Below are positions 16,957 to 25,558 of a stretch of 64,000 bases of DNA, piece by piece (the stretch's first letter is position 1; each line of letters starts with the position of its first letter). The stretch is from NCBI GenBank assembly GCA_045113275.1, contig JBGUIU010000362.1, positions 4,627-68,626 of the forward strand, in the 5' to 3' direction. The DNA comes from UBA1181 sp045113275 (GTDB lineage: Bacteria; Bacteroidota; Bacteroidia; Bacteroidales; Paludibacteraceae). The translations under genes were made by a program, and so were the position numbers. The notes below the pieces were generated by a model, which saw nothing but the letters and a program-made list of their open reading frames with translations, was not told the DNA's origin and made no database searches.

Positions 16957-16983
16957 AAGGGTGGAGTTTTCTCCACCCTTTTT
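16957..16983 (+). terminator. Terminator of the OmpA-family gene
   Basis: AAGGGTGGAG and CTCCACCCTT form a perfect 10-bp stem with a TTTT loop, followed by a T-run. It is a textbook intrinsic terminator. Confidence 0.92.
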
Positions 16984-16995
16984 CGTTATATCATT

Positions 16996-17026
16996 TTTGT
17001 TACCTTTCTAAAAATCATTAATTTTG
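16996..17026 (+). promoter_or_regulatory. Promoter of the RNase Z gene
   Basis: TTTG at 16996-16999 and TAATTTTG at 17019-17026 are separated by 19 bases, an exact Bacteroidota promoter. It gives a leader of about 25 bases before the ATG at 17059. Confidence 0.8.
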
Positions 17027-17058
17027 CATATCATTATAGATTTTTTTTATGCGTCGAA

Positions 17059-17973
17059 ATGAATGATTTTTGCTTGCAAATATTAGGATCAGGTTCTGCT
17101 AAGCCTACGAAAAATAGGAATCAAACTGCTCAATACTTGTCATTACATAACAAATCTTTTTTGATTGATTGTGGAGAAGCTACGCAGGTTCAACTGGTTC
17201 GATACTCAATTTCTACATCTCGATTGAATCATATCTTTATCTCTCATTTGCATGGAGATCATTGTTTCGGCCTCATTGGCTTAATATCATCTTTGGGTTT
17301 GTATGGACGTACAGCGAATCTATATATCCATGCTCATCCGTTATTGGAGGAATTATTACGTCCTGCACTTAATTATTTTTGCCGAGATCTATCTTATTCT
17401 GTTATCTTTGAACCCTATTCTCATTCTTCTACTGAAGTAATATATGAGGACAGAGGTATAGAGGTTTCTGTTTTCCCTTTGAAACATTCAATTTCATCGT
17501 CAGGTTTTTTGTTCCGTGAAAAAGCAAAGGAAAGACATATTATCTCCGAAAAGGTAAAATTCTTTAATGTTCCGATTAAACAAATTCCCCTTATCAAACA
17601 AGGTGCTGATTTTGTGACAGATGAGGGCGTCACTATCCCTAATGCTCAATTGACAACAGATCCATCTCCTTCGTTATCCTATGCATATTGTTCTGATACA
17701 ATGTATAGCGAAAAGATTCTTCCTTATATTGAAGGGGTGGATTTACTCTTTCATGAGGCAACTTTCCTACATTCTCAATTGTCAAAGGCGAATGCTACTA
17801 TGCATACAACAGCTCTTCAAGCTGCTATGATTGCGGAAAAAGCACATGTTAAACAATTGATGATAGGTCATTTCTCTGCTCGTTATGATGATCTATCTCC
17901 TTTGTTACAGGAGGCTCAAACAATTTTCCCCAATACAATCTTGGCAAAAGATGGTCTCATGGTTAAACTCTAA
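17059..17973 (+). CDS. rnz: Ribonuclease Z
   Basis: This metallo-beta-lactamase-fold endonuclease of 304 aa matures tRNA 3' ends. It shows the N-terminal LGSGSAKPTKNRNQT, the metal-binding HLHGDH (H63, H65, D67, H68), YCSDT, and FHEATF near residue 232, plus a late GHFSARY with a metal-ligand histidine. The length fits the short bacterial form. The upstream ATG at 17050 is followed by an in-frame stop after five codons, so 17059 is the start. The next gene begins 21 bases after its stop, so it may be co-transcribed with the DUF5686 protein. Confidence 0.93.
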   Translation: MNDFCLQILGSGSAKPTKNRNQTAQYLSLHNKSFLIDCGEATQVQLVRYSISTSRLNHIFISHLHGDHCFGLIGLISSLGLYGRTANLYIHAHPLLEELLRPALNYFCRDLSYSVIFEPYSHSSTEVIYEDRGIEVSVFPLKHSISSSGFLFREKAKERHIISEKVKFFNVPIKQIPLIKQGADFVTDEGVTIPNAQLTTDPSPSLSYAYCSDTMYSEKILPYIEGVDLLFHEATFLHSQLSKANATMHTTALQAAMIAEKAHVKQLMIGHFSARYDDLSPLLQEAQTIFPNTILAKDGLMVKL

Positions 17974-17994
17974 TGTATCTGAAAAATATATAGA

Positions 17995-20532
17995 ATGAAA
18001 TATCTAAAATTATTGTTGTTTATATTTATCCTATCACCCGTTTCAAGTTATGCTGTTGAAACTGAAATATTCGGTATCGTCAGGGATTCTTCTACGAGGG
18101 AGACACTTCCGTATGTCTCTATCTATTTTAAAAATACGACACGGGGTACCATCACAGATATTTATGGTAAATATACAATCATAACGGAGGAACCTGGTGT
18201 CCTTGTGTTCTCTATGATGGGATATAAGGAGTACAGAGTAAATATTAAGGCTGATGGCGTCAGACGAAATATAAAGGTGAATCTGATACCAGATACTTAT
18301 TCATTAAACGAAATTATAGTTAATCCTAAACGACAAAGGTATAAAAACAAAAATAATCCAGCTGTTGATTTAGTAAAGGAGATGATTGATCATAAGGAGT
18401 TGGCTAGTCCGCGCAATCATGATTTCTGTACGTATGATCAATATCAAAAGATAACGTATGCTTGGAATGAATTTGAGGAAAGAAAACATACGTTATTATC
18501 AAAGAAATTTGGATTCCTTTATGACCATACGGATACTTCACGATATGGAAAAAGCATTTTGCCTGTTGGCCTTCGTGAATGTATTTCAACCCGTTATTTT
18601 CTTAAAGAGAAAGAGAGAGAACGCACATTGATACGTGCGGAGAAAAATGTAGGAATTGATGAAATATTCCCTCAGGAAGGTGTGAAACGTACGATTGATG
18701 AAATGTTTAAGGAAGTTGATATATTTCGGAACGACATTGAATTGCTGACAAATCATTTTGTGAGTCCGCTGGCAAATATTGCGCCTTCATTTTACAAATA
18801 TTTTATACTGGATACGTTGGTTGTTAATGGTGATTCATGTGTAAACTTGGCATTTACGCCAAGGACTACTGAAGCGTATGGATTTACGGGTAATTTATAT
18901 GTATCATTGGATACGACAAGATTTATACATCATGCTCGTTTTAATATTCCGAAGGATATTAATTTGAATTTTGTGGAAAGCATGTATTTTGAACAGGATT
19001 TTTCAAGAGCTCCTGATGGAACACGCTTGATAAATCGTGATTTTGTCTGTGTCGAATTTTTTGCCCCTGCATTACCTCGTGTGTATGGTGAGCGATTGAA
19101 TACATATCAGAATTATGATTTTTCGCCTATTCAAGATATGACAGTTTTTGAACAACCTGCCACCGAAGTGGAAGCAACTGGGGCTGGACGCGTTTCGACT
19201 GCTGCATGGGATACATTACGTCATGTGGCTTTGCAACCGGAGGAACAAAGAATGGACTCTTTAATGGAACAATTGAAGTCTGTACGGGTTTTCAGGGCTG
19301 TTCATTCAATCTTAGATGTTTGTGTGAACAATTATCTTCCAACTAAAAAAGAGAATAGTCAGTTTGATTATGGACCATTTTTCTCTACCATATCAACGAA
19401 TCGATTGGAAGGCTTTCGCGTTCGCTTGGGTGGAGAAACAACAACGGCCTTCGACAAGCATTTCTTCCTAAATACATATATTGCATATGGGTTTAAAGAT
19501 AAGTTGCCGAAAGGAATGGCTATGTTGGAATATTCTTTCAATGATAAAAAGAAGTATCGTTTCGAGTATCCTATTCATTCCATCCAATTCTTCGGGAAAT
19601 ATGATATCGGTAAGGTGGGAGAGAGTTTCGTCGGGTATGATAATATTCTGGCTTCATTATTCAGCCGTACGGATGATCGAAATGCAATTTATCAAAAAGA
19701 AGCTGGTGTGATCTACCAAAATGAGTTTTATTCAGGTTTTTCATACGTATTCAGATTTTTACATAAAACATCGTATTCTACATGGTTGACAGCATTCAAT
19801 CGCTATAATGAAGATGGATCTTATACTTCTATTGATGATTATACGATGAATACATTTAAGTTGTCATTCCGTTATTGCCCATCTGAAAAGTTCTATGAAT
19901 CACGTCGTAATCGTTTTAATTTAAATAAGGAACGACCTGAGTTTATTCTTTCTCATACGTTTGGTATAAAAGGATTTTTAGGTACTGATTATACTTACAA
20001 TCGTACGGAAGCAAGTTTCCAAAAAAGATGTTGGCTGTCATATTTCGGGTATGTAGATCTATTTTTTAAAGCTTCTAAAGTGTGGAATGATGTTCCATAC
20101 ACATTGTTGGATGTCCCTGATGCTAGCTGTTCATACACTATAAAAAATCAAGCATTCTCTTTGTTGGATCCAGTGGAATTTGTATGTAATCAATCGTTGA
20201 CATGGGATATTGCCTATTATTTAAATGGACTGATTTTAAATAGAGTGCCTGTCTTAAGAAAACTGCAGTTACGTGAGTTCGTGACTTTTAAAGGTGTATA
20301 TGCAAAGTTATCGGATGAGTCAAATCCAATGCGAGCACAACATCTGGATGGTTTGTTTGTTTTCCCTTCCACATCATATTCGTTTGACAAGGAACCTTAT
20401 ATGGAGGCTGGTGTTGGATTGGATAATGTGCTGAAATTGTTTAAATTAGAATATATTTGGAGATTGACGTATCGGGACCATGTGGACGTTCCTCGTCATG
20501 GCTTGCGTTTCGCTTTACATGTTGATTTTTAA
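17995..20532 (+). CDS. DUF5686 outer-membrane protein with carboxypeptidase-regulatory-like domain
   Basis: This 845-aa protein has a signal peptide (to about residue 20), then a beta-sandwich CarboxypepD_reg-like domain (about 22-110: IFGIVRDSSTRETLPYVSIY, then GTITDIYGKYTI), followed by the long DUF5686 region. The C-terminal half contains many short alternating strands and ends LRFALHVDF, suggesting an outer-membrane barrel. Such proteins are found throughout Bacteroidota; their molecular job is not known. It resembles SusC-type receptors in its N-terminal sandwich but lacks a TonB plug. The next gene starts four bases downstream. Confidence 0.8.
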   Translation: MKYLKLLLFIFILSPVSSYAVETEIFGIVRDSSTRETLPYVSIYFKNTTRGTITDIYGKYTIITEEPGVLVFSMMGYKEYRVNIKADGVRRNIKVNLIPDTYSLNEIIVNPKRQRYKNKNNPAVDLVKEMIDHKELASPRNHDFCTYDQYQKITYAWNEFEERKHTLLSKKFGFLYDHTDTSRYGKSILPVGLRECISTRYFLKEKERERTLIRAEKNVGIDEIFPQEGVKRTIDEMFKEVDIFRNDIELLTNHFVSPLANIAPSFYKYFILDTLVVNGDSCVNLAFTPRTTEAYGFTGNLYVSLDTTRFIHHARFNIPKDINLNFVESMYFEQDFSRAPDGTRLINRDFVCVEFFAPALPRVYGERLNTYQNYDFSPIQDMTVFEQPATEVEATGAGRVSTAAWDTLRHVALQPEEQRMDSLMEQLKSVRVFRAVHSILDVCVNNYLPTKKENSQFDYGPFFSTISTNRLEGFRVRLGGETTTAFDKHFFLNTYIAYGFKDKLPKGMAMLEYSFNDKKKYRFEYPIHSIQFFGKYDIGKVGESFVGYDNILASLFSRTDDRNAIYQKEAGVIYQNEFYSGFSYVFRFLHKTSYSTWLTAFNRYNEDGSYTSIDDYTMNTFKLSFRYCPSEKFYESRRNRFNLNKERPEFILSHTFGIKGFLGTDYTYNRTEASFQKRCWLSYFGYVDLFFKASKVWNDVPYTLLDVPDASCSYTIKNQAFSLLDPVEFVCNQSLTWDIAYYLNGLILNRVPVLRKLQLREFVTFKGVYAKLSDESNPMRAQHLDGLFVFPSTSYSFDKEPYMEAGVGLDNVLKLFKLEYIWRLTYRDHVDVPRHGLRFALHVDF

Positions 20533-20536
20533 ACGA

Positions 20537-21766
20537 ATGAATATGAACGAATGGTGTAGAGGATGGATTCTTGGACTGTTGTTTATTGTCTGCTCATGTG
20601 AGGGAGTGTCAAGTGATGTTGCTGATAGTAGAGAAGGTTTTGTGAATCCAATAGATACAACAATAATATATCAGATTGATACGTTGGTTTATTCGACGAT
20701 TTCTCGTGGGATTATTCCAGGTGCGGTAATCTCTGTTGTTCAGGACAGTACAGTTGTTTTCTCAAAAGCGTACGGGAATAGATCTTTGGTTCCTGAACGG
20801 ACTATGATGACAGAGAATACAATCTTTGATCTTGCTTCGTTGAGTAAATGTATTGCAACAACTCTTGCTGTGATGCAATTGATTGAGAAAAACCAACTAG
20901 CATTAGATGATAAGGTAAATCAGTATATTCCAGAATTTAAGCCATGGGTAAAAGGTGATTCTATTCAAGACATCACGATTCAGGATTTGTTGACACACTC
21001 AAGTGGGTTGGATGCATATATCCGGAATGTGAAAAATTTGTATCGGATGGGATGTAACTCAGATTCTTTGATGCATATAATTGCCACTAAGTCACGTCGT
21101 AATTTTAGACCAGGAACAAAATTTTCATATAGTTGTTTGAATTTTATAACTTTACAAAATATTGTACAACGCTTGACAGGTGAACGCTTGTGTGATTATG
21201 TACAGAAAAATATATTTGAAACGTTGGGATTGACACATACATGTTATTTTCCGAATGAGGTAGAGATCCCCGATAGTTTAGAGATAGCTCCGACGGAGAT
21301 TCTTCCACCAGACAGTATGCCTTTGATGGGTAGAACTCATGACCCATTGGCACGATTGCTCAATGGAGGCAATTCAGGGAATGCGGGTGTCTTTTCAGAT
21401 GTGAGTGATCTTTCGGTGTTGTGTATGGCTATCATGAATGGAGGGGAGATTAAGGGCCGCAGGATTTTAAAAAGAGAGACGGTGGAACTGATGACAAAAA
21501 TTCCTGAATCAAATGCGCCAACGGTGGGACGAGCCTTAGGGTGGGATGTGTCAAGTTCGCACTCTTTTATCTTAGGAGAATGTTTTCCTTTACATAAATG
21601 TATCTGTCATACAGGTTATACGGGAACTTCTATCGTAATGGATTTAGATGCACATGTGGCAGTGATTTTATTGACCAACCGTGTACATCCCAAGGATAAA
21701 GGTTCTCTTAAATTCTTGAGAAGCGAATTATCAAATATTGTATCTCAGATGGTACACTTCAAATAG
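20537..21766 (+). CDS. Beta-lactamase-fold serine hydrolase, probable lipoprotein
   Basis: This class C beta-lactamase/esterase-fold protein of 409 aa from ATG 20537 starts MNMNEWCRG, then a hydrophobic stretch ending FIVCSCEG, which fits a lipobox. The nucleophile motif is LASLSKC (SxxK), and the late motif is CHTGYTG (HTG in place of KTG). At the YxN position the sequence is YSC, so the usual Asn is replaced. These enzymes are usually peptidases or esterases acting on cell-wall or secondary substrates rather than true resistance enzymes. I preferred 20537 over 20480 because the longer form overlaps the upstream gene and weakens the signal. It probably shares a transcript with DUF5686. Confidence 0.8.
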   Translation: MNMNEWCRGWILGLLFIVCSCEGVSSDVADSREGFVNPIDTTIIYQIDTLVYSTISRGIIPGAVISVVQDSTVVFSKAYGNRSLVPERTMMTENTIFDLASLSKCIATTLAVMQLIEKNQLALDDKVNQYIPEFKPWVKGDSIQDITIQDLLTHSSGLDAYIRNVKNLYRMGCNSDSLMHIIATKSRRNFRPGTKFSYSCLNFITLQNIVQRLTGERLCDYVQKNIFETLGLTHTCYFPNEVEIPDSLEIAPTEILPPDSMPLMGRTHDPLARLLNGGNSGNAGVFSDVSDLSVLCMAIMNGGEIKGRRILKRETVELMTKIPESNAPTVGRALGWDVSSSHSFILGECFPLHKCICHTGYTGTSIVMDLDAHVAVILLTNRVHPKDKGSLKFLRSELSNIVSQMVHFK

Positions 21767-21813
21767 ATAGCAGGTCGTTGCTGGCTCTTATGTTTAATTT
21801 AATACAATTATAG

Positions 21814-23829
21814 ATGAAAAAAGTATTTTGGTTTCTTGCTTTGTATTTAGTCCCTATTATTGTATATGCAGGTGAAAATGTGGAAGAGAGCGAATTAGAC
21901 ACTTTGGTAAATGGCTGTCAGGATGAAGAATTGTGTGTATGCTATTTTTATCAAATAGATAAAATGGTGAACACGGGCCATCGTAGTCCGATAGGTATTA
22001 GCTCATTACCAACGACAGTAACGATTGTGAATAGCTCATTTATTGAAACGAATCAGCAGACATCTGTATTACCTCTTCTGAATGACTATGTACCAGGTTG
22101 TTTCTCAACATCGAGAGGTTTGATGGGGTATGGAGTAGCTGATGGGGCTGCTGGGGATATTTCTATTCGAGGTCTTCGTAGTGCTTCTGGACAAGTTATG
22201 GTGCTCATCGACGGAAACCCTCAGTATGATGGCTTTATGGGCCATCCGTGGGCCGATAGTTATCAGACGTACTGGGTGGATCATGTAGAAGTGCTTCGTG
22301 GTCCATCATCTATGATGTACGGATCAAATGCGATGGGAGGTGTCATTAATCTTATTTCGAAGAAACCAGAGGAGGAGGGCTGTAAAACATTTGTAAATGT
22401 GGGGTATGGATTATGTAACACTGTGCGTTCGGATGTAACCAATATGATCAATAAAAAGCGTTTTTCAAGTGTTATTGGTGGATCATATAATAGGACGGAT
22501 GGACATCGGAGTAAGATGGATTTCGGACAATATGGTGCGTTCGCTAAATTGAATTTTGATATTACAAAGAATTGGCAGGTAACCTCTCATGTGAATTTCA
22601 CGCATTTTAATGCATCTCAGCCCGGTACATTAAGTGTACCATTGATAGATGCCGATCAAGGAGTGACGGAGGGAATGACATCTTTTAATTTGAGCAATAA
22701 ATATGAAAAAACATCTGGCTCAATTCGTTTTTTCTACAATTTTGGTCGTTTTTGGCTGAATGAAGGATATACGCTTGATCCATCAGATGATAATAAACGA
22801 AAGAAATATCGGATGGATATAAGAGATAGGTTGATGGGGGTCTCAGTACATCAACAGTTCCGTTTGTTTGACAAAAAAGACTTATTGACGGTTGGTGTGG
22901 ATATGTTGCAGATGGGCGGAATCTATCAGCATGAGTATGTAGAAGGTGCTGATGCGTCGGATACTGAAGGACATCATTATTTATCGTTGGCGCTCTATCT
23001 TTCTAGTATTAGAGTGGGTAATATCATTGTTAAAGATGATAGATTCGAGTATGAAATGGCAGGATATGTTGATTATAAGAAGGGCATATCAAGATGGATG
23101 ACAATTGATGCGGGCATCCGATGTGATCATCATTCCCTTATGAAAGCACAATGGGTTCCTCAGGGGGGCGTGTCATTTCATCCTCATGATAGGATGAATA
23201 TAAAGGCAGTCGTTAGCAGAGGAATTAAATTCCCATCGATAAAAGAAAAGTATTGGGGAAATGAAGCGAATCCAGATCTATCTACAGAGTCTGTGTGGGA
23301 TTATGAATTGTTAGTAGAACAACGGAATATAAAGGATCGGTTATCTTATACGTTGAATCTGTTTTATATGGATGGGAAAGATTTAGTCGTATGTGTTCCT
23401 GAAAAAATAGATTATAAAACAACATATAAGAATATTAATACAGGGCAAATCAAAAATGTAGGCGTGGAGTTGAAGACTGTCTTTGATTTAAATAAGCGTT
23501 GGTCTCTTGATGCTAATTATAGTTACTTGTATATGAAGTATCCAATGATAGCTACGCCAGAACAAAAAATAAACATAGGAGCCCTGTTTTCGACATCACG
23601 GGGGAAGTTCCATACGGGGTTGAACTACATTCATAATTTACTTACAGCGATGGATCAGGGTACCAAAGCGTGTTATTTGTTATGGCACATAAGAGGCGAT
23701 TGGAAAGCAACTCGATGGCTAACGATATGGGCCAAAGGAGAGAACCTATTGAATCAATCCTACGAGGTGAATGCAGGTTATCCTATGCCTGGCGTCTCGG
23801 CAATGGCAGGCCTCAAGTTTAATTTCTGA
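21814..23829 (+). CDS. TonB-dependent outer-membrane receptor
   Basis: This 671-aa receptor has a signal peptide (after IVYA, about residue 19), a plug domain at about 60-190 (SSLPTTVTIVNSSFIE, GDISIRGLRSASGQVMVLIDG, VEVLRGPSSMMYGSNAMGGVINLI), and a beta-barrel ending in an aromatic residue (GLKFNF). Architecture and length match siderophore/cobalamin/metal receptors rather than SusC: there is no carboxypeptidase-like extension and no SusD neighbour. A short Cys-containing segment (CQDEELCVCYF, residues 36-46) precedes the plug and is unusual. The substrate cannot be assigned. Confidence 0.92.
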   Translation: MKKVFWFLALYLVPIIVYAGENVEESELDTLVNGCQDEELCVCYFYQIDKMVNTGHRSPIGISSLPTTVTIVNSSFIETNQQTSVLPLLNDYVPGCFSTSRGLMGYGVADGAAGDISIRGLRSASGQVMVLIDGNPQYDGFMGHPWADSYQTYWVDHVEVLRGPSSMMYGSNAMGGVINLISKKPEEEGCKTFVNVGYGLCNTVRSDVTNMINKKRFSSVIGGSYNRTDGHRSKMDFGQYGAFAKLNFDITKNWQVTSHVNFTHFNASQPGTLSVPLIDADQGVTEGMTSFNLSNKYEKTSGSIRFFYNFGRFWLNEGYTLDPSDDNKRKKYRMDIRDRLMGVSVHQQFRLFDKKDLLTVGVDMLQMGGIYQHEYVEGADASDTEGHHYLSLALYLSSIRVGNIIVKDDRFEYEMAGYVDYKKGISRWMTIDAGIRCDHHSLMKAQWVPQGGVSFHPHDRMNIKAVVSRGIKFPSIKEKYWGNEANPDLSTESVWDYELLVEQRNIKDRLSYTLNLFYMDGKDLVVCVPEKIDYKTTYKNINTGQIKNVGVELKTVFDLNKRWSLDANYSYLYMKYPMIATPEQKINIGALFSTSRGKFHTGLNYIHNLLTAMDQGTKACYLLWHIRGDWKATRWLTIWAKGENLLNQSYEVNAGYPMPGVSAMAGLKFNF

Positions 23830-23870
23830 TTGAATGAAGTTTAAAATGCTAAGATATTTTATGAAATATG

Positions 23871-23878
23871 TATCTTTG
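23871..23878 (+). promoter_or_regulatory. -7 element upstream of the SDR gene
   Basis: TATCTTTG is an exact -7 match located about 90 bases before the SDR start. No clear -33 TTTG is seen at the right distance. Confidence 0.45.
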
Positions 23879-23969
23879 CGTGATTTTATAAAGATGGGCT
23901 CTGTAAATTCAAAATTTATATCCCACACATACTTTTTATTTTAAAATGGTGAAGATAGATTCACCTTAA

Positions 23970-24716
23970 ATGTATAAATGCTTTATGAGAACATTAAAAG
24001 GAAAATGGGCACTCATAACAGGTGCCAACAGAGGATTGGGATTGAGAATTGCTAGATTTATGGCTTCTCAAGGATGTAATTTGATATTACATAGTCGTGA
24101 TTTATCTCACACAGAATCTATTTACGAAGAAGTTACTTCGATGGGCGTTAGCGCATATTGTGTGGCGGCAGAATTGTCGAGACCAGAAGAGGTGCAATCC
24201 ATGATTAATGTGATATTCATGAAAGGAACTCAAGTGGATATCCTGTTTAATGATGCGGCTGTTCAGATTGCATATCGTACAGAGTATTTTCAAACGCCTG
24301 TGGAAGACTATACACAAAGTTTTATGATTAATACAATTGCTCCGATGATGTTATGTTATGCCTTTATGCCACCAATGATAAAACGTGGTTTTGGACGTAT
24401 CATAAACACAACAAGTGGTATTCAAAATGAACCTCAACAAGCAGGATATTCAGCCAGTAAGGCTGCATTGGATAAGGTGACAAAGGATTTGGGTACTACA
24501 GTGGAAGGAACTGATGTGATGATTAATCTGGTAGATCCAGGATGGTGTCGGACAGATCTAGGAGGTCCTAAGGCACCTAATGACCCTGATTCTGTTATCC
24601 CTGGCATGGTATTAGGAGCATTTGCAGATGATAAAAAGAGTGGTCGTTGGATCAGCGCCCAGGACTATGCTGGAATGACGTTGGAAGACGCCTTGAAAAA
24701 GTTTGAAGGGAAGTGA
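23970..24716 (+). CDS. Short-chain dehydrogenase/reductase
   Basis: This classical SDR is 248 aa from the first ATG, or 243 aa from ATG 23985 (MRTLKGKWALITG), which better matches family starts. It has the cofactor motif TGANRGLG, the NDAA variant of NNAG, a catalytic Ser in NTTSG, and YSASK (Tyr and Lys). It reduces or oxidises a small carbonyl or alcohol with NAD(P)H. The context gives no substrate: the TonB receptor upstream is separated by 140 bases with its own -7 element between. Confidence 0.88.
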   Translation: MYKCFMRTLKGKWALITGANRGLGLRIARFMASQGCNLILHSRDLSHTESIYEEVTSMGVSAYCVAAELSRPEEVQSMINVIFMKGTQVDILFNDAAVQIAYRTEYFQTPVEDYTQSFMINTIAPMMLCYAFMPPMIKRGFGRIINTTSGIQNEPQQAGYSASKAALDKVTKDLGTTVEGTDVMINLVDPGWCRTDLGGPKAPNDPDSVIPGMVLGAFADDKKSGRWISAQDYAGMTLEDALKKFEGK

Positions 24717-24760
24717 TATAGTTAATTATGATAAATGGTGGAGGTTATTCCTCTGCCATT

Positions 24761-25465
24761 TTATGCTTGTACTTGCATGCTACTGATTGCAACTGCAAAT
24801 AATAACGTAGTAAGCGTAAGGATAATTAATCGAATATCTCTTTTTACATAACCAGTTGGTGTGGTGTCATATCTCTTGAATGAGGAAGATTCTTTCCTTA
24901 GATACTTGTCGGATATTTTACTATAAAGGAAATAACATCCGAACGCAATGGCCGAACCTAATATGATACCAAAGAGAATGTCGAAAGGAAAATGTACTCC
25001 TAAGTAAATACGTGAGTAAGAGCATAGAATAGCCCATCCGATGGACATGAATGTGTAAGGTTTATATCGGAAAAGTAAAGAACTGAAGATGGCGAATCCA
25101 AAGCAGTTGGCTGCATGAGAGGATGGAAATCCGAAAGCGCCTCCTTTGTAATTGTAAACATAAGTAAGAAGTGATTCAATTAATGGATCGTGACTCGGTC
25201 TTGGTCGTGCAATCAAAGGTTTCAGAATAGAGGAACTTATTTGATCACAAAGAAGGATGAGCAGAATGAAAAAGCCGATGATAGCAAATGCTTCTTTTCG
25301 CTTGTTCTTTCCTATAACATAAAAAAACAATGCTAGAACAGGAAACCAGATGAATAAGTTTTGGGAGATTGTCCAAAAGAAAAAATCACTATGGATTGTA
25401 TGATGTTCCCCTATGTTAAGGAGTATCATTACCTCATGGTCAAATGATTGTAGTATTTCTATCAT
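24761..25465 (-). CDS. PAP2-family membrane phosphatase
   Basis: This 234-aa integral membrane protein has the three phosphatase motifs: KPLIARPRP (KxxxxxxRP), PSSHAAN, and SRIYLGVHFPFD (SRx5Hx3D). Five to six hydrophobic segments surround them. It probably dephosphorylates undecaprenyl pyrophosphate or a phospholipid such as phosphatidylglycerophosphate. I take ATG 25465 (MIEILQSFDHEV) because the longer frame from 25630 overlaps trkA and lies upstream of the perfect promoter at 25488-25519. Confidence 0.87.
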   Translation of the reverse strand: MIEILQSFDHEVMILLNIGEHHTIHSDFFFWTISQNLFIWFPVLALFFYVIGKNKRKEAFAIIGFFILLILLCDQISSSILKPLIARPRPSHDPLIESLLTYVYNYKGGAFGFPSSHAANCFGFAIFSSLLFRYKPYTFMSIGWAILCSYSRIYLGVHFPFDILFGIILGSAIAFGCYFLYSKISDKYLRKESSSFKRYDTTPTGYVKRDIRLIILTLTTLLFAVAISSMQVQA

Positions 25466-25487
25466 CCTTTCGTATGAATTTTTTTGA

Positions 25488-25519
25488 CAAAGGTAAGTTG
25501 ATAGTCGCAAATTAACAAA
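25488..25519 (-). promoter_or_regulatory. Promoter of the PAP2 gene
   Basis: On the minus strand TTTG (25516-25519), 20 bases, then TACCTTTG (25488-25495). Both elements match exactly and leave a leader of about 17 bases. It supports the short start of the PAP2 gene. Confidence 0.75.
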
Positions 25520-25527
25520 AGTTACAC

Positions 25528-25535
25528 TATTTTTG
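25528..25535 (+). promoter_or_regulatory. -7 element of trkA
   Basis: TATTTTTG matches TAnnTTTG and stands 24 bases before the trkA ATG. Its upstream region overlaps the divergent PAP2 promoter, so the two may compete. Confidence 0.5.
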
Positions 25536-25558
25536 TAGATGAAAAAAGCTAATATAAT

